From assembly GCA_903772945.1 (NCBI GenBank), contig CAICTM010000002.1:124001-188000 (forward strand): 64,000 bases of DNA, given 5' to 3'. Position numbers and translations under genes: made by a program. Positions 38,712-50,303 of this stretch are shown piece after piece. Every line of letters starts with the position of its first letter. Positions within the stretch are counted from its first letter, which is position 1. The DNA comes from Seminavis robusta (taxonomy: Eukaryota > Bacillariophyta > Bacillariophyceae > Naviculales > Naviculaceae). The notes under the pieces are model-generated. The model was not told where the DNA came from. It worked only from the letters and a program-made list of their open reading frames with translations, and made no database searches.

Positions 38712-41251
38712 TTATGCTGTGTTGGACATGAGGAAGCCCAAGAGATCATCAAAGTTGTCGCCGACCAGCTCGTAAGCGCGTACGACTTTCCGTAGCTCGA
38801 ATCCATTCATCACAAGTTCCTGCACCGATTGAGGATAATGCTCTGCCGCCATGGGGCCGGCCACAGTCTCGCCATTGATGTCATTGCTAGAAGGTCGACT
38901 TGCAACTGCAGGCGCTGCAGCAACTGACGTAGAGGCTACTGCCGCTGAAGCAGCCCGAGGAACTGAACTGCCACCAGTGTCTTGTCGGGCTTCGTTGGGC
39001 ATTGACGCAACAGAACTCTACATAATGCAATGCACAGTAATGGAATTGGGGTTTGATGAGCCACGACAGTCCCATGCTAGCCCGCGAGGGCAGCAGCCAT
39101 TCATTCAACACAAACGTACCGTAGTCGTTGCACTATGAGATGCGCGTTTCTGCTGTGGAAGACTTGCTTGCCGCTTTCGCCTTCCAACCGCATGCGCGGG
39201 AGGCGACGAGGAAGCCTGCTTTCTGCCGTGTTCGAACGCTCGAAACGATTCCAGGGAGCTTTCAAGGACAGCCTGCTCCAGTTCAAAGTTTGTGGCGTCA
39301 CAGTCTGACAAGGAAAGGGCCTTGTGCTGATACATCTACAGAACAGGACAAAAACAAAACGTTAGTGAGAATGAATCAGTCAGTGCTCCATCGTTTTCTT
39401 TCACAGGAAACAAACTTACATTGTCTTCTGTTAGCGTCGATTCCTTGATGGCTCGCTGCAATTGATCATTGTGGGACTCTTCCAGGGCCCGCTCAAATTC
39501 AGTCTGGTCGGCCATTTTGTCAGATTCTGCAACGGCCTTCGCCATTTGCATCTTGTCGGCGAGACCGGGTTGCAAACCGGGCAGACCCAATCCCAATCCA
39601 GCTGTAGGCACCAGCGGATCAATGACGGCGTTGTAATGATTTCCGTCGTGATACGATAGTCGGATTGGCGCATCTTGTGTCTTGTATTCGGCATGAAAAA
39701 TGTTGAGCGGCTTTGCCCCATTTTCAGGAACGAGGACTTCAATAGGTCGGTTGAACAATTCGCTAATGGCTTGAATTTCGGGGTTGTTCCCATGTACTCC
39801 ATCTTGCCGTTTGCGTTGAATGTATTGCTCGAATGGTTCGTCCGTAATGAATTGTGAAAANNNNNNNNNNNNNNNNNNNNNNCCGCTTTGTATGACGGCA
39901 GTGGCAACTATGCAGAATATTCGTTCAGATTACAACGAAGCGACTACACACTCACCATGAATTCGAGGCATCGATGTCGGACCTCTCCGTGCATCGATGC
40001 ATCTCCGTAAACCTGCAGACTAATGGCTCTGAACAGGCAATTCCCATCGCCTTCCTGTTCCACAATTTCCAGTCCTTGTTTCTTGAGCGCCAGCGCGAAA
40101 AGATCATCATCACCCTCAGGACGATCCACAATCGAATCACGTTCTCGGACATCTACATCGTCTCGCCCACAGTCGCGCTGAAAACTGTTGCTTCGGTTGT
40201 AGTTGTTGTTCTTGCGATTATTGCTTCCACTACTATTGCTGCTGTTGGCCATGGAAGAATTGGTCATTGACGCGGGGTCGTTGTAGGCAAATCGTACATC
40301 TACTTCAGCCCCATCGTCGCTGCTGCCAGAAACATCCTCTCGACCACCATTGTTGGGGGTCTCGACGTAATAGGAAGAGGCTCCCGACGTCGTCCAAAGC
40401 TTCCGTCCACCACGACTTCCTCCAGCCATTTTCTTATTGTTTGTTGTAGTTGCGCTGTCCTCGCTTGTGGGCAGCGATTTTGCCGGAAGTTTGGAGTCTC
40501 GTCCTTTTTTGAACGGTGGCTTGGAATCAAGCAAAGCTGGCGGCGTCGGAGCTCGTCGCTTTCGAATTCGAGGAGGACTCGCAACGGCAACAGTATCCGA
40601 AGCAGCGGATGGGTTTGTTGTAGATTGGATAGGAGCGTCAGCAACGTGCGTGCAAGGCAGGGCTGCTACAGTTCTCTGGGTGGTTTTGCCCTGCGTCTCG
40701 ACGGATGCTGGTTTGTCGTCCTTTTTGGATGCTTCTTGTGACTTGCTCTTCTTGTCAAAGCGTGTTTCGAGGGTAGGACCAGACGGAACGTTTGTTTCTT
40801 CACTGTTGTTGTCACTGCAATTCTCGCCCCTGGTCGACAAGCTCTGTTCCAATTCGGATTGTTGTTGTTCTTGTGCGGCAGCAGCAGCAACCGTGGAGAC
40901 CTTCAAAGAAGCGGTAACGGGAGAGCCGACTTGGGCGATTTGGTCACCCGCTGATGGCTTTGCTGAGGTTTCTGGCTGTTGTGGGGCGTTACCAGACGAT
41001 GCGACAGGGCGAGCGTCAGGAGCTGCGGGTGATACAACAGTCTCTAGAAATTCTCCGTCTTCGTCTTCTTCCTCGCTGCTTTCAGCGGTTTCAGCAGTCT
41101 CTGATTCTTCTAGTTCCTCTTGCGATTGTTCGTCTTCCGCCACCAAGTATTCTCCCGTTTCGCTGTCGAATGACTCGTCTCCTTCGACTAGTCCGTGTTC
41201 CTGAGAGTTGGGGTCGTCAAGCTTCTTCTTCAATGGTAATAGGACGCGCAT
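38712..41251 (-). CDS. OTUD5-type deubiquitinase (OTU, UIM and UBA)
   Basis: Four exons: 41251-39956, a second ending at 39420 whose start lies in or beside an assembly gap (39861-39882), 39335-39120 and 39017-38712. The N-terminal ~390 residues are acidic and low complexity. The OTU domain has the catalytic pair in GDGNCLFRA (Asp402, Cys405) and the His in YHDGNHYNAVIDP. Other segments read RHRCLEFM, EQYIQRKRQDGVHGNNPEIQ and GLGLPGLQPG, as in OTUD5. Exons 2 and 3 carry UIM-like helices (FERALEESHNDQLQRAIKES; FELEQAVLESS). The last exon has a UBA-like helix bundle (VQELVMNGFELRKVVRAYEL). It is a cysteine protease that removes ubiquitin, with ubiquitin-binding modules at the C-terminus. About 5-10 residues are hidden by the gap. 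Confidence 0.9.
39861..39882. other. Assembly gap (22 N)
   Basis: Twenty-two undetermined bases inside the OTU gene, at or just after the 3' splice site of intron 1. The flanking CAAAG before the gap (minus strand) is a candidate acceptor. The codons lost correspond to the segment before FSQFITDEPF. Confidence 0.98.
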
Positions 41252-42038
41252 TATCGTGAATTGTCGTTCGCAGAGAACTGTACTCCCTCCCGAGTCAGTC
41301 AGCCAGTTGCGTTGGTTCTCCTTTGTTGTTGTGTGTTTTTGTCGAGAGAGCTGTACTGAAGTCCCGGTAACGGTGACAACAACAGCAACTACACGCTGGC
41401 TAGCTAGCTACACACGAAAACCCGTCGTTGTGACTCTTGCTTTTCTCAAGCTCTGCCCTCTCTATCAGTGATGCACTACTATGACCGACTATGCTGCTGC
41501 TACAAGGTTCGAACAGCACACAACGCTACTCCTTGTTCCTTGTCGACTATTAATACAACTAGCTGTGGGTGACTGATGGTTGGAAGACTAGACTGGCTGT
41601 TTCGACGATGCCGCCCGTTGTTGTTATGTGAAAACAAATTCTGCTTTCGAAGACGTGAGTTGTGTATTAGTCAGCTAAGCTGGAATATGATTGGGGAGAG
41701 CACATCAAACGTGGAGTTTGACCCGAGGACCGAGAGCACCACAACTTGATCAACAACTCAACGACACAAACGGAAGCAACCTTCCAGAGTTGATATTGGC
41801 ACACCACAAACATATTCGTGGATAGTGCTGGCAAGGAAGGCAGGAAGAGGGAAGAAAGAGAGTCATCGGCGGTCCAGGAAGGCAGGAAGAGGGAAGAAAG
41901 GGAGCGATTGGTGGTCCAGTTCGCGAATTGAGTATTGAAGCATCCCTTCTGCCTTCTGCACAACCGCAGAACGATCCCCTCCTGTTCCAATTCGAGCTGA
42001 GCACTGACAACAATTGACAACGAAGAAAAAGCATCATC
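41252..42038. other. Divergent promoter region, no supported gene
   Basis: Shared upstream region of the OTU and six-bromodomain genes. Contains a GCTAGCTAGC run near 41398 and the purine-rich duplication listed separately. Confidence 0.4.
41833..41918. repeat. ~43-bp purine-rich direct duplication
   Basis: Two adjacent copies of a GGAAGGCAGGAAGAGGGAAG-type unit ending in GGTCC, ~120 bp upstream of the six-bromodomain start codon. A few substitutions separate them. It may lie in the 5' UTR or promoter. Confidence 0.85.
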
Positions 42039-45000
42039 ATGTCCATGTCTCAAGAAGACCTCGACAAATGTCGGCAGGTGGCAAAGAATCTCATGTCGGA
42101 AAAGTACAAGAAATACAATCAACTCTTCATCGAGCCATTTCCTTTGGACTCTGTTCCTGGGTATCTCGATGTTGTCGACAAAAAACTAGATATCAAGACA
42201 TTGGCTGCCAACCTGGACGCTGGAATCTACAAGTCGAGAAAAGATTTCTTTGATGACGCTGCTCTCATCTTTCACAATGCCATCAAGTATCACAGCAACA
42301 AAGAAACTAAATGGATCATCAAACCAGCCAAGGAAATGCTCAAGGTGGTTCAGAGAGAGCTCAAGAATCTTGACAAACGACCATCCAAAATCCTTACCAA
42401 ACAAAGAGGTGGCTCTTTGAAATTAAAGATGGGAACCAAAAAGAAAGACCCCACAGCGTCCAAATTATCGGCCTTAGCAGCGGCATCTGCAGCCGATGAT
42501 GTGCCAAGTGGACCGTCAGCCAGCAATCCTCCCGTTGCCATGCCATCTTCAACCCTGTCGTCCGATGCTGCTGCCGCTCCTCCCAAACCCAAAGTCTCCC
42601 TGAAACTTAAAACGGGTGGCTCAAAAATGAAAGATAAAATTGCACCTGCCAAAGCAAAGCCTACACAAACAAAGCCTACACAGCCCAAACTCAAATTAAA
42701 GATTTCCTTGTCCAAAAAAGCATCAGCTCCATCCACGGAAACAACTCCTAGACCAACTCCATCCGCCTCGCCAATTCCACCCACCGTAGAGAGCAACAGT
42801 TCCAGTTCCAAACCGCCGTCTGTAAAGATTAGTGCCATCAAGATTGAAAAGCCTCCCAAAGTGCTACAGGTTCCCAGAGTGCATCAGGCCCCAAAGGCGC
42901 AACAGATTCCCAGGGTGCAACAGGCTCCCAAGGCACAACAGGCTCCCAAGGTGCAACAGGCTCCCAAGCTACAACAAATTCGATTGGCAGGACCACGGGG
43001 CAAGGAATTACCCAAGGGAGTCGCGACGTCAACAACCTCCACAACCAAAAAAGCAACCACCAAGACGGCGACTGGGAAGGTTCCGCCCAACAAAGCCACT
43101 TCTGGAAAAAGTTCTTCTGCCAAGGCAACGGCGTCCACCAAGACCAGCAGCAGCAGTAGTACCTCCAAAACGGCAACCAGTACCAAGTCTGCCACGGGAA
43201 AGGTAACCGCTACTGGAAAGGCCACGAAAAAGACGGGGACCAAGAAGACAACGACAAAGAAAGCCAAGAAATCAAGTGCGTCATCAGTAGTAGCACCGCC
43301 GCCGCCACCACCGTCTTCGTCATCCATACCAGTGGCACCACCATCATCGTCCGCAGCTGCTCCCGTAGCAGCACCAGTCTCGTCATCGTCGTCCGCCGCA
43401 GCAGCATCCACAACCCACACGGCAGTCAGCAGCAGCAGCAGTAGTAGCTCTGGTGCTGGTGCCATGATGACGCCGATTCGAAAGATTCAATGTTCTAAAA
43501 TCATCTCGGGGCTCAAACGACGCAAACACAAAGCCATCAACATATTTTTGCACCCTGTCAGCGACAAGAACATTATCCAAACCTACAAGGCCAAAATCAA
43601 ACATCCAATGTGCATCTCGGCTATGCAAAACAAGTTGGACAAGAACGAGTACCGAAGCGTGGCGCAATTCGTGCTGGACATGCGACGAATATTCGCCAAC
43701 TGCTTGCGATTCAATACATCCATGAAGGATCGGTTGAGGCCGCTAGCGGTGGAGCTATTGTCTACCGCAGAAGACCTCATGGTCACCTTTTTGATTCGAG
43801 GAAAGCACCCACCACCACCCGCAGGTGGTCCCGATTTGTATCCTCCGTTGCTGTACTGCTGGAGTTTTTGCATCAAAGTACTCAATACACTCTTCAATTT
43901 GACCAATCCCGTCGATTCACAACCCACAGTCTATTACTTTCTGCATCCTGTGACGACCTATTGCGGAGGACAGTATCCACCAGACTACTTGAATTTGGTG
44001 AAACGGCCGAGTGAGTTGGTCCTGTTTTCTTACATGCAGGAAAGACGAACACCGGACTGAAGCGCTCACCCATCCCTCTCCCGCCACCCACACAGTGGAC
44101 TTTGGTACCATTACGTCCAAGTGCGTGCTGGTGCCGACTAGAGCGTATCCTGGGTGGCGCCAACATGGAGGACTCACTTGATGTTCTATTCTCTCTTCCT
44201 TCGTAGCTTGATTGAAGGAATTTATCAGAATGTCGATGAATTCGCTTCCGATTGCCGACTTGTAATCGAGAATTGCAGGACATTCTACGGGGGCCGGGAA
44301 GATGGTAAATTGTTTATTGATCAGGCAGATCAGCTCAAAAGAGTGCTGACGCAGCAGCTGGATGCCTTTGATCGGTACCTAAAGTCTTCGCCGGGTTTGG
44401 AGTTGAAAGCCAAAGCGACCACAAAAAAGTCGCCTAACGGGCCAGCTTTGTTCCCAAAGCCTCCCGATTCGTTGCTAACGAGCATCTTGGATGAGTTACG
44501 TGCTATGAAGTATACCGACAAGGCGACAAAGGTACGCACCAATGGCAGAATCGTCGTCGTAGTTGTTGTATATGAGCTGCGAGACCCATGCGATTCTTGC
44601 CGTCCTAAATGAACGTACATCACGTGTTTTCTCCTGACTCCAGATTACCGAGAATGCCATGGCACCATTCGAGAAACCTGTTTCTCTCGCTGATTATACG
44701 GACTACCTGCAATATGTCAAGACACCCATGGACCTTCAATCCGTGGAAAGAAAAATCAAAGGTGGTCAGTATGAAATGCCCGAAGACTTCGAATACGACA
44801 TGGGGCTTGTCTTTAAGAATTGCGAGACCTACAATGCGCACCGAAAGGGAGGCCATCTGGTTGCAATGTCCAAGTACGGAGCGAAGCAATTCCGTCGCTT
44901 GTTTAGTGTCAGAATGCGAACGTTTGAGGACCCCAGCTCGGTGACTACGAAGGAAGAGCAGAAGGAGGCATCATCGTCTTCCATCAATCCAAGCAGCAAG

Positions 45001-46997
45001 AAAGCAAAGGTAGAAAACACAGCAGGAGGTCCCAAGGGGAAGGCCGCTCCTCGTATTTCAATAACCGCCGCACAGGTGTCATCAGCGGCTGCACAGGTTG
45101 CGAAAGCTCCGAAGTTGCCGTCGGTGTCTTCGTCAAACAAGAAGAACAACCAGCCAGCGGCTAAGGCAAACCAGCCGGTGCCTCTCCACATTGCAATTGC
45201 TAGAGTGAAGGTGAGAATGGCATGGCAATTGGTGCACTCGTGGATTGCTTGTTACTCGTTGCACTAACGATCAATCGATGAAAATGTCTCGTGTTGTCTT
45301 AGGAAGCATATCCTCTCCGTCGCGCTCACAAGAGTCTGCAAAACTGGGAGGCTGATTGCGCCCGCTTTTTCAAAGAGCTGATGAGACACCCTTGGATCTC
45401 TGCGGCGCGTCCCAAGTTCATTTTCCACGTTCCGGTGCCTGTTTTGTTCCCGGTAAGCATTGTGGGCGTCCTCACCTGCATCATTTCTACTTGTGGCTCT
45501 GACGATTCGCTTCTGAATGTCTGTCCTTTGCCTTACTCGTCGCAAAGGGATTGAAAGAAGTTTACATGATGAAGATTAGTAAGCCAATGGACCTCACGAC
45601 ATGCGAGTGCAACCTACTGGAAGGAAACCGTTATTCGAGTGCCGACGACTTTCTGCAAGATATCGCCCTTGTGTTCAGCAATGCAATTACATTCAACAAA
45701 GACGGTAAAGAAATCGGAGATCCGATGAGTTACGCGTACTACGATGCTTCCATTCATTTGCTACGGTACTCTCGGTGGCTTTCCCTGGAGTTACTGTCTT
45801 CCCACCTTGCAGACATTGATACTGTGGATGAGGGCCCCGAAGGCGACGAAAAACTGCCTCCTTTGTCGTGGAAGCTGACAACGGGAAATAGGAAGAAGGG
45901 GCGTTCCGAGATGGAGAGCATTGTCATGAACGAGGTAAGATTGCTCGTGTCTTGTCGGCCTTTGTCAATTCTCGCCATGTCACCTACTCACCCACACGTT
46001 TTTTGTTGTGCAGCCCATCGACAAGAGCGTGGAAGGTGACCGCTTCACATGGATGGAATCAGAATGCGAGAAGCTTTTGAAGGCTCTCCGTCATCAGTCC
46101 GACATCAAACAGATGACATTTTTCATTGTGCCAAACTATCCTCCAGACTATGCCGCCTTCATTTCGAAGCCCATGGATTGGAAGACGGTGTCCGATACGC
46201 TCAAGAATCGCGAGTATGACACCTTTGCCGAGATCTGTGCAGATTTGAGGCTCATTTTCTCCAATGCTTTGAAATACAACGCAAGGCACCAAGGAACCAC
46301 AACGGTCTCTGGTCGTGCCTACGACGCTGCAACGTACATGTCTGCGAAGTTGGAGACAGCAATAAACAAAATGTTGCTATCGGTATCTGACCGACTCGAG
46401 AGAGAACGCATTGATCATGCCAATGCTGAGCGGGAGATCGAGGCGGCCGAACAAGCTGAAGAGGAACGAATCCGCGCAACATGGAAGAAAGAATCCACAA
46501 CTGAGAACGGACCTTCAGCTCCAGCTACCGGTAGAACGGATGGCAGCGTTAAAGTACGAGCCGTGAGGAAGCAGATGAAAAGGAGAGAGTCGACAGACTT
46601 TGAAATTCCCTACTTCGACGAGGAAGATGACGGACAACACGAGCGATCATACTTTGATGCTGTCAAGCAGCAGAAAGCTCTGTTTGAACGGCAACGTCAA
46701 GATCTTGCTAAGATGCGACAAAATTCGATGACAACTGGTGCTGCTATGTTTGCTCGGTTGCTCCAGCGACAGAAGGCCAAGACGTGGCTTGGGGCAGTTC
46801 AGTATGTCGCCAAGAAAGGCGACGTCAAAGACGAGAAACAGTCGGCTCCGGGAGCCACAGAAGCGCCTGCAGGTCAACAAGGGTCCTCTGTGTTGACAGC
46901 GCTCGAAAAGGAAGGCAGAGAGCGTTTCAAAATCAATCTCGCGGTGTTGCCAAAGAAGAACAAGAAGCGCAAGCGATCGGCTATTACTTTTGAATAA
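42039..46997 (+). CDS. Six-bromodomain protein
   Basis: Seven exons: 42039-44010, 44096-44120, 44207-44531, 44644-45210, 45303-45452, 45548-45934 and 46014-46997; 1469 aa. Bromodomains lie at ~10-110, ~482-585, ~603-720, ~752-867, ~965-1095 and ~1150-1265. Each has a P-x-x-Y or P-x-D-Y turn, a P-x-D/S-L-x-x-I or similar turn, and a C-terminal helix with a conserved Asn region. The acetyl-lysine Asn is kept in domains 2 (LRFNTS), 4 (ETYNAH), 5 (ITFNKD) and 6 (LKYNAR), but is His in domain 1 (IKYHSN) and Tyr in domain 3 (RTFYGG). A ~370-residue Lys/Pro/Ser/Thr-rich linker separates domains 1 and 2. The tail is basic and coiled. Six bromodomains recall animal polybromo of SWI/SNF, but no BAH or HMG box is seen. 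AATAAA overlaps the stop codon. Confidence 0.9.
44096..44120 (+). other. 25-nt microexon within bromodomain 3
   Basis: Bounded by CACAG before and GTGCGT after. Joined to its neighbours it gives KRP-MDFGTITSN-LIEGIYQN, exactly the P-M-D-x-x-T-I segment every bromodomain has. Skipping it leaves the flanking exons out of phase. Confidence 0.88.
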
Positions 46998-47394
46998 AGA
47001 ATGCACTCTCAGGTATTTAGTATAAGTTCGTAAATATACCGGTAGGTTGCTGGGTAGCAGCCAAAGACACGCCTCCACGGAGAATTTGTTGGTACCAACT
47101 ACTAGTAGCTAGTGACCTAGATCCATCATAGTTTTGTCCTGTTCGGATGAGATCGAATGGAAAGAATATAGTTGTGCGTCCTTGTGCCACAGTTTGAAAT
47201 GATGCGGAGATGCGGACCACGCGGAAAAGAGTTGCATGTTCCATGACATGCCTGCCGGTAGGATACCGGTACCGATAGAGGGCTTGCGGCAGCTTTTTGG
47301 CGCCCAAAACTTGCCGCCAAGAAAAGTACAAACGGGCCAAGAAAATGGATCCGACAGCATTTTATTGTCCGTCCATTAAAAAACAGAGCAGACC
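46998..47394. other. Spacer before UNG
   Basis: About 400 bases between two plus-strand genes. It holds ACCGGTACCG palindromes near 47265 and should contain the UNG promoter. Confidence 0.4.
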
Positions 47395-48525
47395 ATGGTA
47401 TCGACTACCGGTACCGGTAGTATCACCAGCTTCTTTGCTCCGAAGAAACGCAAAGAGAAAGAGGGCTCAGCATCCTCTCCCTCCTCTACTGTTACTACTG
47501 ATGCTGAGCCTTCCTCAACGAACAATACCAGTAATGACTGCTCTGAAATAAATCCTTACAAGAGGGCCAAGAAAGAAGAGTCAAGCAAGAGCGTTGGCAC
47601 CACAGACAACAATAATGGCGAGCAAGACCCTGTTTCTGTTCTTCTAACATTTCTGGCTGCATCAAGCACAGAAGAAGGATGTTGGCGCGCTGCATTGGAC
47701 AAGCATTTCACGTCAAAAAGCTTTGAGAAATTGGCCAAGTTTGTGGCCAGTCAAAGGTAAAATGGTCGATTGTGAGGTGAACTAGTACTAGTGTATGGTA
47801 CAGACTTCTGTTTGTTCCACTCATTTGCTCAGATCATTTTTTTTTAAATATTTTATGCTTTCAGGAAATCTGCGACCGTCTACCCTCCTCCCGCTGATGT
47901 GTTTTCCGCATTGACGTTGACCCCGCTGCACCAAGTGAAGGTAGTAATTGTGGGCCAGGATCCGTACCATGGTCCCAACCAAGGCCATGGACTTTGTTTT
48001 TCTGTGCGCAAGGGAGTTGCTATTCCTCCCAGCCTCAAAAATATTTACAAAGAGTTGCAGAACGACCCCAACGTGGACTTTAGTGGTGGCATGCCCACTC
48101 ACGGATACTTGGAGCGATGGACACGACAGGGTGTGCTGTTGTTGAACGCCGTTTTGACGGTGCGTCGCGGAGAAGCCAACAGCCACAAAGGCAAGGGTTG
48201 GGAAGCCGTCACGGACGAAATTTTGCGTGTGCTGGCAAAGAATCATAAAAAATCTGGTCAAGGATTGGTGTACTTGTTATGGGGTAAACCGGCCGCAAAG
48301 AAAATTGAAACTGTCATTGGGAGCAGTGGCAAGAATCGCGTCATTATTTCAACATCCCACCCTAGCCCACTAGGTGCTACAAAAACAAATTCTCCCTTTT
48401 TGGGTAGCAAATGTTTCAGTCGAGCCAATGAAGCCCTTGTTGAGATGGGCTTGGAACCCATTGATTGGAATGTGGATGGAGAGTTGGCTGGAAGTCGCAA
48501 GAAGAAGGAACAGGTGGATGTTTAG
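47395..48525 (+). CDS. UNG: Uracil-DNA glycosylase
   Basis: Two exons, 47395-47756 and 47865-48525, give 340 aa. Family 1 motifs are complete: VIVGQDPYHGPNQGHGLCFS with the water-activating Asp153, PPSLKNIYKEL, GVLLLNAVLTVR, NSHKGKGWE, LVYLLWGKPA and the minor-groove loop HPSPLG (His near 286). The enzyme removes uracil from DNA to start base excision repair. The N-terminus GSITSFFAPKKRK resembles a PCNA-interacting box followed by a nuclear signal, as in nuclear UNG2. The first codons contain a TACCGGTACCGGTA repeat. The 108-bp GT-AG intron falls at ASQ-R-KSATVYPPP. The 3' end is convergent with VPS26. Confidence 0.96.
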
Positions 48526-48849
48526 CCATTGTCATGGATCATACAGATTATAGCGTGGCCTTTATTTGTTTCCAATTCATCTTGCCAGAAGTATACCGTA
48601 TGGTACCAGGTAGCGCTGAAGTGCTTTCACGTCATTGCGTTCCTACTATTAGTCTAAAAGTAGATCTACGGTACGGTACCGGCCGAAACTTAGTGGTGGA
48701 TTCAATCAATCAAAATGCCGACGATGACGCACAGGTCTCTCGCACCTGGTACGACTGTACGGGATGTGGAGGGGTACCGTATCGCGCCAAACACCTTTTA
48801 AAAATTGTTGATTGACTACGTTTCAGAAGACCTTTACAATCTATCTCCA

Positions 48850-50303
48850 TTAGCCCAACTGCTTTCTCCAAAGGACAATCTCCTGTTGTTTGAAATAGCG
48901 ACGGTCTTCCGCATCCACGAGGACTAAATTCAAAAAATATCGCACCGAGAAACGATTGTTGATTGCCTGATAGGTCGGTGTCAAATCACAGGGAATGCCT
49001 TTGAGGCACAGTCTCACTGGAATGATTTCTCCCTTGACGGGGGCTCCATCCATAATCTCGTACTTGACCAATGTTTGTGTCTCGGTGCAGATATTGCTGA
49101 CATCACCTCCCGCTTGAGGACGGCCGCCACCCCCGGCACCGGTAGCATTGGCGACACCCTCACCACTAGTCTCTCGTCGAATGACTGCCAGTTCCATATG
49201 CTTTATTTTGATGCGTACCAGTAAGAAGTGAATATTCCCAATGATGGTATCCTGCAAATGAAAAACGCGACGATCGTATTCAAATTCAATGTGCAAACAA
49301 TCTTCAATTCCTACTTCCATCTTGATGGCTTCGTTTTCTTTTGGTTCTTCACCGAGCTTTTGAACCCAAACATCGTGTTCCTTGGTAACGGGCGGCAAGA
49401 ATTTGCGCTCAACAATCACCTTGACAAAATAACGGACTGCAACGTTGCGACCCTTGTAGGATTCGTGTTCCTTGTCCATATTTTTGAAGATGAAGGGGAC
49501 TTCGATTTGGTTGTCGTATAGGACTCCTGGAGGAGAGAGCTCCTTGGACAGCGAGACAAAATCGTAATGGGGACGACCTTCATGGACACCTTGTCCCTGG
49601 CAGAGGATAAAATACCAAAAGGAAAATGAGGTTCGGTAGCTCAGCCATAGTATCAGCCTAAGGAACGTACCATATCGATTCGACCAATGAATTGGACTTT
49701 AATTCCCAAGTGCTCCATCTTTTTGCCTGGTGGAATGACAAGACGAACAATGCCACCGACATCACGTGAAGCTTCAAAAGTCACAATAGCCGAACGCATT
49801 CCATCGTCCATCATTGGCATCATCATTCCTTGTTGCTGTTGCATCATCATCATGTTTGGTTGTTGCATCATCATGTTTGGTTGTTGTTGCATCATTCCCG
49901 GCTGTAGTTGCTGAAATTGCGGATTTTGCATCATTCCTGGCTGTTGCTGCATCATGCCCGGCTGCATCATTCCAGGTTGTTGTTGCATCATGCCCGGCTG
50001 CATCATTCCTTGCTGTTGTGGCATCATTCCAGGTTGTTGCATCATACCAGGCTGCTGCATCATCATTCCTGGTTGCTGTTGCTGCTGTTGAAATTGCGGA
50101 TTCTGCATCATGGATGAATCCATCTGCGGTTGTTGATTTTTGTTTCCTCCCGGCTTGTGCTTGACTCTCCAAAACGGATTCTTGTGTAGTTTCCAACTGG
50201 GATAATGATCCATCGGGACAACGCCGGGATCATTTGTCGAGGTGTTCAACACAATGCCAATCTTGACACTGCCCCCTCCCGTAAGGGCGCCCAACAGGCC
50301 AGA
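48850..50303 (-). CDS. VPS26: Retromer subunit VPS26
   Basis: Two firm exons, 50303-49671 and 49596-48850, give 459 aa; a small first exon with the start codon is missing. A candidate is ATGGACGTG at 50522-50514 followed by GTGCGT, giving MDV-SGLLGALTGGGSVKIGIVLN (inference). VPS26 hallmarks are HLGIKVQFIGRIDM, GVHEGRPHYDFVSLSKEL, EVGIEDCLHIEFEYDRRVFH, LVRIKIKHMEL, VKYEIMDGAPVKGE and RFSVRYFLNLVLVDAEDRRY. It is an arrestin-fold subunit of the endosomal cargo-recycling complex. Unusually, a ~110-aa Met/Gln/Pro-rich insert lies in the N-terminal arrestin domain. Human VPS26A is about 327 aa. Confidence 0.92.
49815..50107 (-). repeat. Met/Gln-rich coding repeat in VPS26
   Basis: Degenerate in-frame repeat with units such as QQQPGMMQPGMM and QQPNMMM, made of CAG/CAA, CCN-GGN and ATG codons. 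It begins after KPGGNKNQQPQMDSS and ends before DDGMRSAIVTFEASR. Confidence 0.9.

Noticed and set aside
40437-41204. 255-codon plus-strand frame
   Set aside because: Antisense to the acidic Ser/Thr-rich N-terminal region of the OTU gene; composition-driven.
42884-43465. 193-codon minus-strand frame
   Set aside because: Antisense to the Lys/Ser/Pro linker of the six-bromodomain gene.
44532-44643. Reading through intron 3 of the six-bromodomain gene
   Set aside because: The read-through frame runs into a stop before the next bromodomain segment, while GT-AG splicing restores the fold.
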